64,000 nucleotides of DNA from a virus. The notes beneath the pieces were generated by a model. The model was not told the DNA's origin. It saw only the letters and a list, made by a program, of their open reading frames with translations, and searched no databases. Location of the stretch: IMG/VR virus record IMGVR_UViG_3300046454_000825, positions 1 through 64,000 of that record; one strand, 5' to 3'. Both the position numbers and the translations under genes were made by a program. Positions 57,598 through 64,000 of this stretch are shown one piece after another (position 1 is the stretch's first letter; each line of letters opens with the position of its first letter).

Positions 57598-57704
57598 GGT
57601 TCAAGCGCATCCCGAGGATGGATCTGCTCCATGTCGCGGGCTGGAATGGCTTCTGGCTTGACTTCGGCGCGCCGCCGTTCACCGCGAGGACGTTCCCGTC
57701 ATGA
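57594..57704 (+). CDS. 36-codon miniprotein
   Basis: GTG start in GTGA with the TM miniprotein, ATGA end overlap. MRFKRIPRMDLLHVAGW then aromatic/Pro residues; basic N-terminus. Supported mainly by coupling. Confidence 0.45.
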   Translation: MRFKRIPRMDLLHVAGWNGFWLDFGAPPFTARTFPS

Positions 57705-57850
57705 TCTGCGCGGCCTGCGAACTCGGGATGCACGACCGCTGTGCGGCCCAGTACCCGCCGCCGCCGGGCATGGTCAACAAGGCCAATTGCGACTGCGACG
57801 GGAAGTGCAAGGAGCGCCTGCAGGCCAAATATGCGGGGGAGGAGAAATGA
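57701..57850 (+). CDS. 49-codon zinc-binding miniprotein
   Basis: ATG in ATGA. CAACELGMHDRC (CxxC...H..C) then CDCDGKC: six Cys and one His in 49 residues, a likely two-zinc knuckle. Common kind of small protein in actinophages. Role unknown. Confidence 0.6.
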   Translation: MICAACELGMHDRCAAQYPPPPGMVNKANCDCDGKCKERLQAKYAGEEK

Positions 57851-58047
57851 TCGACGAGACCTTGACCTGTCCCATCCACGGCGACGTGGAGGGCCTTTCC
57901 CTCAGCGAGGGGCCGCTGTCGGAGACCCACCCCTGGGCTCTCGTCTGCGAGAACTGCCACCCCCACGCGGATGTCATCGTCGGCTGGGAACTCGACGGCC
58001 ACGGCGTCGCCCGCGACTGGGAGACCTTCGGGGAGGCCCTGCTGTGA
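57847..58047 (+). CDS. small zinc-binding protein
   Basis: 66 aa, ATGA start and GTGA end overlap. CPIHGDVEG and CENCHPHAD give a C..H/CxxC..H zinc set; WELDGHGVARDW ends the fold. Not recognised beyond this. Confidence 0.65.
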   Translation: MIDETLTCPIHGDVEGLSLSEGPLSETHPWALVCENCHPHADVIVGWELDGHGVARDWETFGEALL

Positions 58048-58214
58048 GGTTCCGCGCCACTTCCTACTCGATGGGCACGGTCGTCGAGCAGACGACATTT
58101 GAGGCCCCGACCTACTCCGCCGCGCGCCGGCACCCCGCGGTTATCGCGCTCCCCGCCGCCGGCAGCAGCGACCGGGGTAAGGTCAAGGTCATCGGGATCA
58201 AGCCGCTGCGATGA
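58044..58214 (+). CDS. 56-codon hypothetical gene
   Basis: GTG start (GTGA), ATGA end. RFRATSYSMGTVVEQTTFEA and KVKVIGIKPLR, strands around a helix (YSAARRHPAVIAL). Not recognised. Confidence 0.6.
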   Translation: MRFRATSYSMGTVVEQTTFEAPTYSAARRHPAVIALPAAGSSDRGKVKVIGIKPLR

Positions 58215-58606
58215 GCCTCCGCGAGAAAGCCGAAGCCGAAGTGGAGGCCGACGAGATGCGCGCCCGGGAACAGGGCGACGCCGAAGCTGACCGCGCCTAC
58301 CGCCGGCAGATCGAGGAAGCCAAGGCCGCGGCCGAGTGGCTCTCTCGCTGGTCGTCGATGTCGGTCAACCCCGAGACGATCAAGAACGCCGACGGTTACT
58401 TCCCCGGCACCCACGCCTACAAAACGTGGAAGGTGACACTCGACCAGTTCGAGCTGGTGATCAAACAGGAAAAGCGGCACCGCAGCATCGAGGAAGAGCA
58501 CGCCCCGAAATGGGACTTCGAGCTCTACCAGCGCCTGGTCAGCGGTGAGACCCGACGGGTCGACCGCCCCGCGGATCTGCTTGCGCCTGAACGGGCCGTG
58601 GCATGA
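58211..58606 (+). CDS. hypothetical helical protein
   Basis: 131 aa. Residues 1-45 are a highly charged helix (KAEAEVEADEMRAREQGD), then a folded-looking part (WKVTLDQFELVIKQEKRH) and a basic end. ATGA start and end coupling. Not recognised. Confidence 0.65.
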   Translation: MSLREKAEAEVEADEMRAREQGDAEADRAYRRQIEEAKAAAEWLSRWSSMSVNPETIKNADGYFPGTHAYKTWKVTLDQFELVIKQEKRHRSIEEEHAPKWDFELYQRLVSGETRRVDRPADLLAPERAVA

Positions 58607-58794
58607 AAGCCTATGTCGTCACCGAGCACTGGAAGATCGACACAGAGATCCTCGTCTACGCTGAGACCGGCGCGGAAGCCAGGGAGCAGGTTAAAACCGG
58701 TGAGAAAATCGGTGAGTATCCGGAAGTTACCAGTACCAGTCGTGGCAAGCGCGCCCCGGAGTACGATGAAATGTCTACCCCCCCTGGTAAGTAA
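58603..58794 (+). CDS. paralogue of the 60534 gene (MKAY family)
   Basis: 63 aa. MKAYVVTEHWKIDTEILVYA then ETGAEAREQVKTGEKIGEY corresponds to MKAYIVTQHWRIDSEILVYA and ETGALAVEDVETGEKIADY in the protein at 60534. Both genes end with KRAPEYDE. A compact beta-alpha-beta fold. The second copy lies 1.9 kb away, between TM miniprotein genes, so a small block may have duplicated. Function unknown. Confidence 0.75.
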   Translation: MKAYVVTEHWKIDTEILVYAETGAEAREQVKTGEKIGEYPEVTSTSRGKRAPEYDEMSTPPGK

Positions 58795-58799
58795 CCCAC

Positions 58800-59141
58800 A
58801 TGGAGATCGCCGATAATTTGAAGATCAAAGGCTACTGCCCCATGGGGTGTGGTGAAACACTCTTCGTCGGCGAGGGCGGTCTCATTACCTGCTCGCTGGT
58901 CGGTTGCCCGGTTCCAGACGCAGTCTCGACCATCCTCGAAGACAACGAGACCGATCACATCGCCCGCTTTGACGAGGAAGGATTCCGGCTACAACACCCC
59001 CTGCGCGAGCGCCTAGACGGCAAGCTCTTCGGTTGCACTTTCCATTTGCGACTCGCCGACGAGCCGGAGATGCCAGTTCAGGAGCCCGGTCTCTATCGGG
59101 TGGTGATCGAGGATGACCTTCTCTACTGCACGAAGCTATGA
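58800..59141 (+). CDS. conserved phage protein, CPMGCG...HPLRERLD type
   Basis: 113 aa. YCPMGCGETLFVGEGGLITC, CPVPDA, EDNETDHI, and FRLQHPLRERLDGKLFGC match a widespread actinophage hypothetical family (I associate it with DUF6085, from memory). C13, C17, C31 and C36 likely bind zinc. Function unknown. ATGA overlap with the next gene. Confidence 0.75.
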   Translation: MEIADNLKIKGYCPMGCGETLFVGEGGLITCSLVGCPVPDAVSTILEDNETDHIARFDEEGFRLQHPLRERLDGKLFGCTFHLRLADEPEMPVQEPGLYRVVIEDDLLYCTKL

Positions 59142-59422
59142 GTCTCGACCCCCGCATATCCGAAGACGCGCCCGAGCCCGGCGATCGCCTCGGCGGCATC
59201 GCTAACCGAGTCGGCGAGGCCTTCGACGCAGACCCGGAGAAGAACGAGGGCGACCGCCTGATCGTGTTGATAGCACCGCCGGTGAAGGGTGAACGCGGCA
59301 TGATCTACTGTCACGATTACGAGGACGAGGAGACCATGCTGGACGATCTGACGATCTACTGCAAGGCACTCTTCGAGGCGCACGGTAAGAAGCTGGCGGT
59401 CCTCCCGGTAGGTGAGGGATGA
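59138..59422 (+). CDS. hypothetical protein
   Basis: 94 aa. Acidic N-terminal part, then RLIVLIAPPVKGERGMIY, DEETMLDDLTIYCKALF and KLAVLPVG, an alpha/beta pattern. ATGA coupling on both sides. Not recognised. Confidence 0.65.
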   Translation: MSLDPRISEDAPEPGDRLGGIANRVGEAFDADPEKNEGDRLIVLIAPPVKGERGMIYCHDYEDEETMLDDLTIYCKALFEAHGKKLAVLPVGEG

Positions 59423-59964
59423 AGGCGATCACCCTTACCCAGCCGTGGGCGACGCTGGTGGCGATCGGCGCGAAGCACTTCGAGACCCGTTCCTGGCGCA
59501 CCAACCACACCGGGCTTCTCGCGATCCACGCTGGCAAAGGTATCCCGGCCGAGCTTGGCGGCGAGCCCGGCTTCCGCCGGATCTGTGCGGAACAACCCTT
59601 CTTCGCAGCTCTGAGTGCGGCTGGTTACACCAGCCCCGCTTCTCTGCCCCGTGGCGAGGTGGTCGCACTCAGTAACCTGCGAGGCTGCTACACCACCAAC
59701 ATGTATCAGCCCGATGACGGAGAAGTAATCAGAGGCTGGGACGACGAGTACAAGAAGTGGAAGATCGAGCCCGCATTACATGAGCGCGCCTTCGGCGACT
59801 ACAGTCCAGATCGCTACGCCTGGGGGCTGGATGAGGTCATCAACCTCGCCGCCGGCTCCGCGGACAGATATCCCTGTCGTGGGTGGCAGCAGGTTTGGAA
59901 CCTCCCCGACGAGATCGCCGAGCCGCTGGAGCAGCGTCTCTCAATGGCGCACATGCTGCTATGA
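59419..59964 (+). CDS. ASCH-domain protein
   Basis: 181 aa. AITLTQPWATLVAIGAKHFE then TRSWRTNHTGLLAIHAGKG matches the ASCH/PUA-like signature 'QPwa.l...G.K..EtR.w.....G.laIhA'. ASCH proteins bind or hydrolyse nucleobase and nucleoside derivatives or bind RNA. WGLDEVINLA and CRGWQQVWNLP complete the fold. In a phage it may act on modified nucleosides or regulate RNA. ATGA start and end overlaps. Confidence 0.8.
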   Translation: MKAITLTQPWATLVAIGAKHFETRSWRTNHTGLLAIHAGKGIPAELGGEPGFRRICAEQPFFAALSAAGYTSPASLPRGEVVALSNLRGCYTTNMYQPDDGEVIRGWDDEYKKWKIEPALHERAFGDYSPDRYAWGLDEVINLAAGSADRYPCRGWQQVWNLPDEIAEPLEQRLSMAHMLL

Positions 59965-60230
59965 GCGCCGAGCGCACCTTCATCGTCGGCGTGCCCAAAC
60001 TCGAACTGGTAGAGGAGATCGAGGCACCCACGGCCGGCGACGCAGTTCACCGTCTGCTCGACAGCACGAGCGGTGTCTTCGAGGAGAAGACTGATTCGGT
60101 CCCCTTCGGCGAAATCTTCGGTGAGATGGCACCATCGACGATCGCCTGGGTGATCGACACCAAGGACGATTCGGTGACACGGTTCAAGTTGGTACTGGGC
60201 TGGGATAAAACCACCGAGTCGATCAACTGA
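59961..60230 (+). CDS. hypothetical protein
   Basis: 89 aa. RTFIVGVPKLELVEEIEA, a helix (AGDAVHRLLDSTSG), then SVTRFKLVLGW. Small alpha/beta fold; ATGA start and TGATG end. Not recognised. Confidence 0.65.
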   Translation: MSAERTFIVGVPKLELVEEIEAPTAGDAVHRLLDSTSGVFEEKTDSVPFGEIFGEMAPSTIAWVIDTKDDSVTRFKLVLGWDKTTESIN

Positions 60231-60379
60231 TGGGCGCGGCCGTCTTCTTGCTCTGGGCCTGCCTGTTCCTACTGTTCATTCTTCTTAGCGGTCCGCTGAG
60301 CTGGGTCTTCTTCGGACTGATGCTTTGCGTAGCTGGCTGGGGTGGTGCACTCTTTCGCGATTGGATCGACGGTCAATGA
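60230..60379 (+). CDS. 49-codon two-TM miniprotein
   Basis: ATG in TGATG, ATGA end. FLLWACLFLLFILLSG and WVFFGLMLCVAGWGGAL are two membrane helices with a short loop; the C-terminus FRDWIDGQ is polar. A holin-type topology is possible although it is not beside the endolysin gene. Followed by a second small TM gene. Confidence 0.6.
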   Translation: MGAAVFLLWACLFLLFILLSGPLSWVFFGLMLCVAGWGGALFRDWIDGQ

Positions 60380-60537
60380 AAGCCCCCGTGATCGCGGTCC
60401 TCTGGCTGGTGTTAATCGCCGCATATCTTGAAACATCCGGTGAGGGACGCTGGGCGCTTCTTGTGGCGGCATGGATCGTCGCCCTCTGGGGAGGCCTTGA
60501 GTTCGGCATCTGGCTGCGTCGGCGGGAGGGCCGATGA
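60376..60537 (+). CDS. 53-codon two-TM miniprotein
   Basis: ATG at 60376 in an ATGA overlap. APVIAVLWLVLIAAYLE and ALLVAAWIVALWGGLEFGI are membrane helices, then a basic tail (RRREGR) that would stay in the cytoplasm. Forms a tandem pair with the preceding TM miniprotein; a holin/antiholin-like pair is a guess. Confidence 0.6.
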   Translation: MKAPVIAVLWLVLIAAYLETSGEGRWALLVAAWIVALWGGLEFGIWLRRREGR

Positions 60538-60719
60538 AGGCTTACATCGTCACCCAACACTGGCGCATCGACAGTGAGATCTTGGTCTACGCTGAGACAG
60601 GTGCCCTTGCAGTGGAGGATGTCGAGACGGGTGAGAAAATCGCAGACTATCCTGAACTGCGAAGTCTCAGTCGAGCTAAGCGCGCTCCTGAGTACGATGA
60701 AGACGAGGGTTCGAAGTGA
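60534..60719 (+). CDS. paralogue of the 58603 gene (MKAY family)
   Basis: 61 aa. Aligns along its whole length with the protein at 58603 (MKAYIVTQHWRIDSEILVYA; TGEKIADY; SRAKRAPEYDE), with GTGA and ATGA coupling. Many third-position differences indicate the duplication is not recent. Function unknown. Confidence 0.75.
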   Translation: MKAYIVTQHWRIDSEILVYAETGALAVEDVETGEKIADYPELRSLSRAKRAPEYDEDEGSK

Positions 60720-60853
60720 GGTGGCTACGCCGCCGGCGGGCGCGGGCATCTATCGTGCGCTGCGAAGCGATCGAGGTAAAGCTCACTCTGGTTCACTTGC
60801 GGACTCTGATCAAGCTGGAGCGCAAGGAGCGACGTTACGAGGCGGTATCGTGA
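60716..60853 (+). CDS. 45-codon basic miniprotein
   Basis: GTG start (GTGA) and GTGA end. RWLRRRRARASIVRCE, IEVKLTLVHLRTLIKLERKE: a very basic helix. Support is the coupling on both sides. Could bind nucleic acid; unknown. Confidence 0.5.
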   Translation: MRWLRRRRARASIVRCEAIEVKLTLVHLRTLIKLERKERRYEAVS

Positions 60854-61035
60854 AGATCGAACTCACCAAGGACGACGACGCAGTGTTCGGTCAGCGTCCG
60901 AGAGGCGAGTCCATTGTCATTAACGTACCCGACGACCTCGGCGTGCAAGATGGGCGAATCCGCGCCTTCGAGATGCTGCAGCGCGACAATATCACCGAGA
61001 ACCGGATGGAGTGGACGGCGGAGGTGGTGGAGTGA
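60850..61035 (+). CDS. single-domain paralogue of the 48722 gene N-terminus
   Basis: 61 aa, GTG start in GTGA. KIELTKDDDAVFGQRPRG, SIVINVPDDLG, GRIRAFEMLQRDNITEN align with the first ~55 residues of the minus-strand zinc protein at 48722-49102. Here the domain stands alone, without the Cys-rich part. Function unknown. Confidence 0.7.
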   Translation: MKIELTKDDDAVFGQRPRGESIVINVPDDLGVQDGRIRAFEMLQRDNITENRMEWTAEVVE

Positions 61036-61214
61036 TCGACCGCTGGGAAACACTGCGCGGGGCCAGCATGACGAAGGAAGACGAAGGGGCATTCTTCACG
61101 GTGGCCGACGTGAAGATGGCGCTGGCCGAGCACGCGAAGACGAATGTCGCCCCGCGCAAACGCGATCGTGACCTGTACAGGGCTCTCGGTTTCACTAAGA
61201 GGCAGCCTTCCTAA
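61032..61214 (+). CDS. small hypothetical protein
   Basis: 60 aa; GTG at 61032 in GTGA (frame open further upstream). ASMTKEDEGAFFTVADVKMA, then KRDRDLYRALGFTKR. The first part resembles an HTH-like helix start; not recognised. Confidence 0.55.
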   Translation: MIDRWETLRGASMTKEDEGAFFTVADVKMALAEHAKTNVAPRKRDRDLYRALGFTKRQPS

Positions 61215-61705
61215 TGGGTATCGTTGCCGGCCGTCATACCCTGGTTCCCGAGGACGTCGAGTGCTTCGTACAACTGAGATTCGGCGCGTTCTGTTCGATC
61301 GCGTCGGGACTCAAGATCATCTCGGGTCAGCACCCGGGTGTAGGCGCACCAAACGCGATCTCTGACTTCCCCTTCTCAGAGCATGGCTTCGGCAAATACC
61401 CCGCCTCCGAGCATGACGGCAAGGTGGTCGTAGGTAGCGACGTCTGGATCGGCCAGGACGTGAGTATCATGGCTGGCGTCGTTGTCGGGCACGGTGCGCG
61501 GATCGGCGCGGGCGCGATGGTGGTGAAGGACGTTCCTCACTATGCAGTCGTCGTCGGCAACCCCGGTGAGATCAAACGCTTCCGCTTCGATGCCTGGCAG
61601 ATCGACAAGCTGGTGGAGATCGCCTGGTGGCGCTGGTCAGATCGAGAGATCAAGGATCAGCTCTTTGAATTCGCAAACGTCGACACGTTCCTGCACGGCA
61701 AGTGA
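61214..61705 (+). CDS. hexapeptide-repeat acetyltransferase (XAT-like)
   Basis: 163 aa, TAATG start. Left-handed beta-helix: FGAFCSIASGLKIISGQHPG (the SGQH segment holds the catalytic-type His of the Vat/CatB xenobiotic acetyltransferases), VVVGSDVWIGQDVSIMAGV, and VGHGARIGAGAMVVKDVPHY, then VVGNPGEIKRFRF, a family hallmark. Uses acetyl-CoA or another acyl-CoA. It may acylate a sugar made by the 36-43 kb cluster, or detoxify an antibiotic; target unknown. Isolated among tiny genes. Confidence 0.85.
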   Translation: MGIVAGRHTLVPEDVECFVQLRFGAFCSIASGLKIISGQHPGVGAPNAISDFPFSEHGFGKYPASEHDGKVVVGSDVWIGQDVSIMAGVVVGHGARIGAGAMVVKDVPHYAVVVGNPGEIKRFRFDAWQIDKLVEIAWWRWSDREIKDQLFEFANVDTFLHGK

Positions 61706-61733
61706 AGTTCCCCCCGACAGGTGAGACGGTTAA

Positions 61734-61916
61734 GTGAACCAGGAGACCCAAGCCGACCTGATCGCTCGCTTCCGCGGCACTACCATGCGCGCGACGTCGA
61801 CCCAATATGAACTTCTCCGCGAGTCGATCGACACCTGCGCGATCTGCGGGTACTGGATCAACCTGGACGATCTCGATGAGGAAGGCTCCTGCGAGGATTG
61901 CCGAGGGGAGGACTGA
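61734..61916 (+). CDS. small zinc-ribbon protein
   Basis: 60 aa, GTG start with AGGTGAG upstream. CAICGYW and CEDCRGED give two CxxC pairs ~17 residues apart, a zinc ribbon. N-terminal helix (QADLIARFRGTTMRATS). TGATG end overlap. Function unknown. Confidence 0.65.
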   Translation: MNQETQADLIARFRGTTMRATSTQYELLRESIDTCAICGYWINLDDLDEEGSCEDCRGED

Positions 61917-62122
61917 TGGACGGTCTCAGCGTCGAAGACAAGGTGGCACTCCGTCAGTTCAATGATCGCTTCGATGCGGCCCTTGATCGGCTAGAGGAGA
62001 TCACCACTAACTTCGGATACGCCGTTGAGGCTATGGGCGTGGCAGCCGATCGGCTTGAAGAGGCCGCACGGCCGATGAACGATGCCGCGGACAAGATGCT
62101 GCGTGCGGGGAAGATGGGATGA
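61916..62122 (+). CDS. small coiled-coil protein
   Basis: 68 aa, ATG at 61916 in TGATG. FNDRFDAALDRLEEITTNF and ADRLEEAARPMNDAADKML are heptad-like. ATGA overlap with a TM miniprotein gene; could be a membrane-complex partner. Not recognised. Confidence 0.65.
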   Translation: MDGLSVEDKVALRQFNDRFDAALDRLEEITTNFGYAVEAMGVAADRLEEAARPMNDAADKMLRAGKMG

Positions 62123-62265
62123 TCCTCCTACTTCTCTGGCTTCTGCTGATTACCCTTGCCGCCGGCGCTGCGACAGGCTCCTACCTGTTGTTCTCGATCA
62201 TGGTGCTGATCGCGGCTTGTGCCCTCGCGAGCTGGGCCTGCTCTTCGATGGGGAGTAGACAATGA
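62119..62265 (+). CDS. 48-codon two-TM miniprotein
   Basis: ATG in ATGA, ATGA end. MILLLLWLLLITLAAGAATG and LLFSIMVLIAACALASWAC form two membrane helices, with a polar end (SSMGSRQ). Third TM miniprotein of this region; holin-like by topology only. Confidence 0.6.
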   Translation: MILLLLWLLLITLAAGAATGSYLLFSIMVLIAACALASWACSSMGSRQ

Positions 62266-62492
62266 CGCTCTGGGACGGGGTAGATGATCATGACCGTCGG
62301 CTCGGCGAGGCGATGGAGGAGGCTGGCTTCCCAGAGGAGATCGTGAACAAGGCCCGGCAGGGTCGGTGGTCCGACTTCAAAAGCCCACTCGACGCGCCGA
62401 AGCTCTCGCTGGTAGAGCTCATTCGTTCTGGCCGTTTTGGAGATCAAGAGCCGCTGGCGCAGCGGGTAATGGAAGGTGAGTTCGATGGATAG
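62262..62492 (+). CDS. small hypothetical protein
   Basis: 76 aa. LWDGVDDHDRRLGEAMEEAG and FKSPLDAPKLSLVELIRSG, helical. ATGA start, 8-nt overlap at the end. Not recognised. Confidence 0.6.
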   Translation: MTLWDGVDDHDRRLGEAMEEAGFPEEIVNKARQGRWSDFKSPLDAPKLSLVELIRSGRFGDQEPLAQRVMEGEFDG

Positions 62493-62706
62493 GTGTCTGG
62501 TCTGCGGCAATCCCAAGAGCGTCGAACACACACGCGCTGTGCATGAAGTCATCGGCAGTGATAAAGGGACTCATATGTCGATTCGCATCGAGTACTGTGC
62601 TGATCGTGCGGAGTGTGGCGAGGCGCGGGCGATGGAGTTGATGGACCTCTTCAGCGGGTCATTTGTCGCTGCTATGCACGCCAAAGGAGCAGACGTTGAC
62701 CGTTGA
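62485..62706 (+). CDS. small zinc-binding protein
   Basis: 73 aa; ATG at 62485. CLVCGNPKS (CxxC) then IEYCADRAECGEA (C.....C), with HTRAVHEV between: a zinc finger-like set. Overlaps the following TTG start. Not recognised. Confidence 0.6.
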   Translation: MDRCLVCGNPKSVEHTRAVHEVIGSDKGTHMSIRIEYCADRAECGEARAMELMDLFSGSFVAAMHAKGADVDR

Positions 62707-63031
62707 GAACCGATTCTCTCCCCTTACGGCGCGAGAGGCGTTGCTCGCGATCAATGTCGAGCTCGCCGAGTTCCAGGATGCAAGCCGATGGGCGCGACTG
62801 GAGCGGATCGAGACGATCGCCAAGGCTGGCCTGGACCGTACCAGCCCACCGAACTTCGAGCTGACCGACCAGTTGGCAGATCGTCTCGCGGAGGCTCACG
62901 AGGTACTGCGCAAGCTGGTCGACATGGCACCCGAAGGTCCCGAGGAGCGTGACTTGGTCGATAGCGCCGCGGAGGCTCTCGCGTTGCCCCCGGATCTCGA
63001 AGCTATGGTCGAGAGGCGCATCGGTCACTGA
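62696..63031 (+). CDS. hypothetical helical protein, TTG start
   Basis: 111 aa. The TTG at 62696 was chosen because AAAGGAG ends 6 nt upstream; the longer frame has no other RBS. Helical (LAINVELAEFQDASRWARLE; LADRLAEAHEVLRKLVDMA). TGATG end. Not recognised. Confidence 0.6.
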   Translation: MTVENRFSPLTAREALLAINVELAEFQDASRWARLERIETIAKAGLDRTSPPNFELTDQLADRLAEAHEVLRKLVDMAPEGPEERDLVDSAAEALALPPDLEAMVERRIGH

Positions 63032-63348
63032 TGACCAGCCGGCATAAGCGAGACATGGAGGACGACGTCATTCACCAGATGCTCCTACGCTGGGGCGGCG
63101 GTTGGACGATCACGGAGATGGTGGCTGGTCTCAGGGAGTCGGAGGCGATGGACATCTTCGTGCACTTTGCACGTCCGCTATTTCCGTCATTTACGCTTCG
63201 TCGGAGGCTCAAGCGCCTGCAGCGGCGAGGTAAGGTCACTAGCACTCGTCTCGCGGTCGGACTCTTCGAATGGAGAGCCATTCCAGAGGAACACCCAGTT
63301 GCTGATTCAACCCTGATCGCCAAACAGATCCCAAAGGAGCCCCAGTGA
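63031..63348 (+). CDS. winged-helix-like protein
   Basis: 105 aa, TGATG start. VIHQMLLRWGGGWTITEMV, then FPSFTLRRRLKRLQRRG, VTSTRLAVGLFEWRA reads as HTH, recognition helix and wing. Likely DNA binding; target unknown. GTGA end overlap. Confidence 0.6.
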   Translation: MTSRHKRDMEDDVIHQMLLRWGGGWTITEMVAGLRESEAMDIFVHFARPLFPSFTLRRRLKRLQRRGKVTSTRLAVGLFEWRAIPEEHPVADSTLIAKQIPKEPQ

Positions 63349-63872
63349 GCACACGCACCGAGTACGTTCCCGGAAAGCCTTCCTCTTCCCAGGCGCATCT
63401 CCTGGCTGAAGCGGTGTTGATCGCCTACAAGGCCGGGTGGAAGGGTTCGATGCGCGAAAACGCGCGGCCGTCGCTTCCGGGATGGGCGACCTTGCCGACC
63501 ATCAGCTCTCTCCGCTCCAAAGGACTCGTCGAGCCCGCTGAGGATGGCAAGAGGCGTGGCGGCTACAAGAAGCTAACCATCCACGGTGTTGCCGCCGGCG
63601 AGGCAACCTACAAAGCGACCTATGGCATCTCTGCCGAGGACCAGGCGGAAAAGAACGCGAAGGAAAGACAGAAAGTCGAGCAGGATGCGCAGGATCGGAA
63701 AGACAGGGTCAAGCACCTCTTCCGCGGGTTGCATGTCGACAGGCAGGCGAGCTACTCCGCCAAGGGCAAGAAAGGCCGCTCGATCGCTGCACACATCGAC
63801 CGCAGCTCGTCGATCCAGATGAACATCGACGACCTGCTCGTGCTCGGCGAGGAGATCGAGAAGCTCCGGTGA
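63345..63872 (+). CDS. hypothetical protein with winged-helix-like N-half and charged helix
   Basis: 175 aa, GTG start in GTGA. SQAHLLAEAVLIAYKAGWKG and LPTISSLRSKGLVEP look like an HTH; residues ~95-125 (EDQAEKNAKERQKVEQDAQD) are a charged helix; the end (SAKGKKGRSIAAHIDRSSSI) is basic. Not recognised. Confidence 0.6.
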   Translation: MSTRTEYVPGKPSSSQAHLLAEAVLIAYKAGWKGSMRENARPSLPGWATLPTISSLRSKGLVEPAEDGKRRGGYKKLTIHGVAAGEATYKATYGISAEDQAEKNAKERQKVEQDAQDRKDRVKHLFRGLHVDRQASYSAKGKKGRSIAAHIDRSSSIQMNIDDLLVLGEEIEKLR

Positions 63873-64000
63873 CCGACGAGCCCAACGAATGCCCGGTCGA
63901 CGGCTGCGACAACGGCCGTCAGACCAATCAGCTCATGTGCAAGAAGCACTGGTACATGGTGCCGCGCGAGCTGCGCAACGAGGTCTGGGCCGCGGCCAAG
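63869..64000 (+). CDS. zinc-motif protein, cut by window edge
   Basis: 44 codons visible; GTG start in GTGA. CPVDGCDNGRQTN then MCKKHWYMVPRELRNEVW: C....C and C..H, a motif found in many actinophage and host small proteins that contact nucleic acid. The C-terminus lies beyond the window. Confidence 0.6.
   Translation, partial: MTDEPNECPVDGCDNGRQTNQLMCKKHWYMVPRELRNEVWAAAK

Overview
The window looks like part of a tailed double-stranded DNA phage genome. It is GC-rich and densely packed, with most neighbouring genes sharing ATGA, GTGA or TGATG stop/start overlaps. A terminase - portal - protease/scaffold - capsid - connector - tail tube - frameshifted chaperone - tape measure order marks a siphovirus with a long non-contractile tail. 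Several small proteins are of kinds common in phages of Actinomycetota. Many genes lack a ribosome binding site and instead have a TANNNT -10 element ending about 6 nt before the ATG, which suggests leaderless transcripts as used by Actinomycetota. Host assignment is inference. A tyrosine recombinase suggests a temperate ancestry, but no repressor or att site was recognised. No tRNA, CRISPR array or insertion sequence was seen.

Layout. 1-13.8 kb: end of terminase, portal, a predicted head fibre, a maturation protease with a scaffold gene nested in its 3' part, decoration protein, major capsid protein, connectors, tail terminator and tail tube. A 53-codon minus-strand gene with its own terminator interrupts this forward operon near 11.4 kb. 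13.9-28.8 kb: tail chaperones with a probable -1 frameshift, tape measure, baseplate-like proteins, a collagen-like fibre, a second fibre sharing its N-terminal domain, and a tail protein with a HETAH zinc protease motif. 28.9-29.6 kb: an exported transglycosylase-like lysis candidate and a bidirectional terminator. 30.0-36.4 kb: recombination and replication genes (annealing-protein-like, Cas4/RecB-like nuclease, DnaB-like helicase, SSB-like protein).

36.4-43.4 kb: a co-oriented cluster with six glycosyltransferase domains and two methyltransferase domains, including a methyltransferase-glycosyltransferase fusion whose linker is overprinted by another small gene. Its obvious use is glycosylation of virion or DNA; the target is unknown. 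43.4-46.5 kb: a PD-(D/E)XK nuclease, a SNF2-type helicase and a sigma factor whose start codon directly follows an intrinsic terminator. 46.5-53.4 kb: a minus-strand operon with the integrase, a RuvB-like helicase, a small exported metzincin protease and several unknown proteins.

53.8-56.0 kb: a rightward group with a sigma-like HTH protein and two proteins that resemble widespread actinophage hypothetical families. 56.0-56.6 kb is a non-coding, repeat-containing region. 56.6-64 kb is a long chain of very small genes: zinc-knuckle proteins, 1-2 TM miniproteins, an ASCH protein, a hexapeptide acetyltransferase and two sets of paralogues.

Functions are read from motifs, order and remembered family features; no database search was possible.
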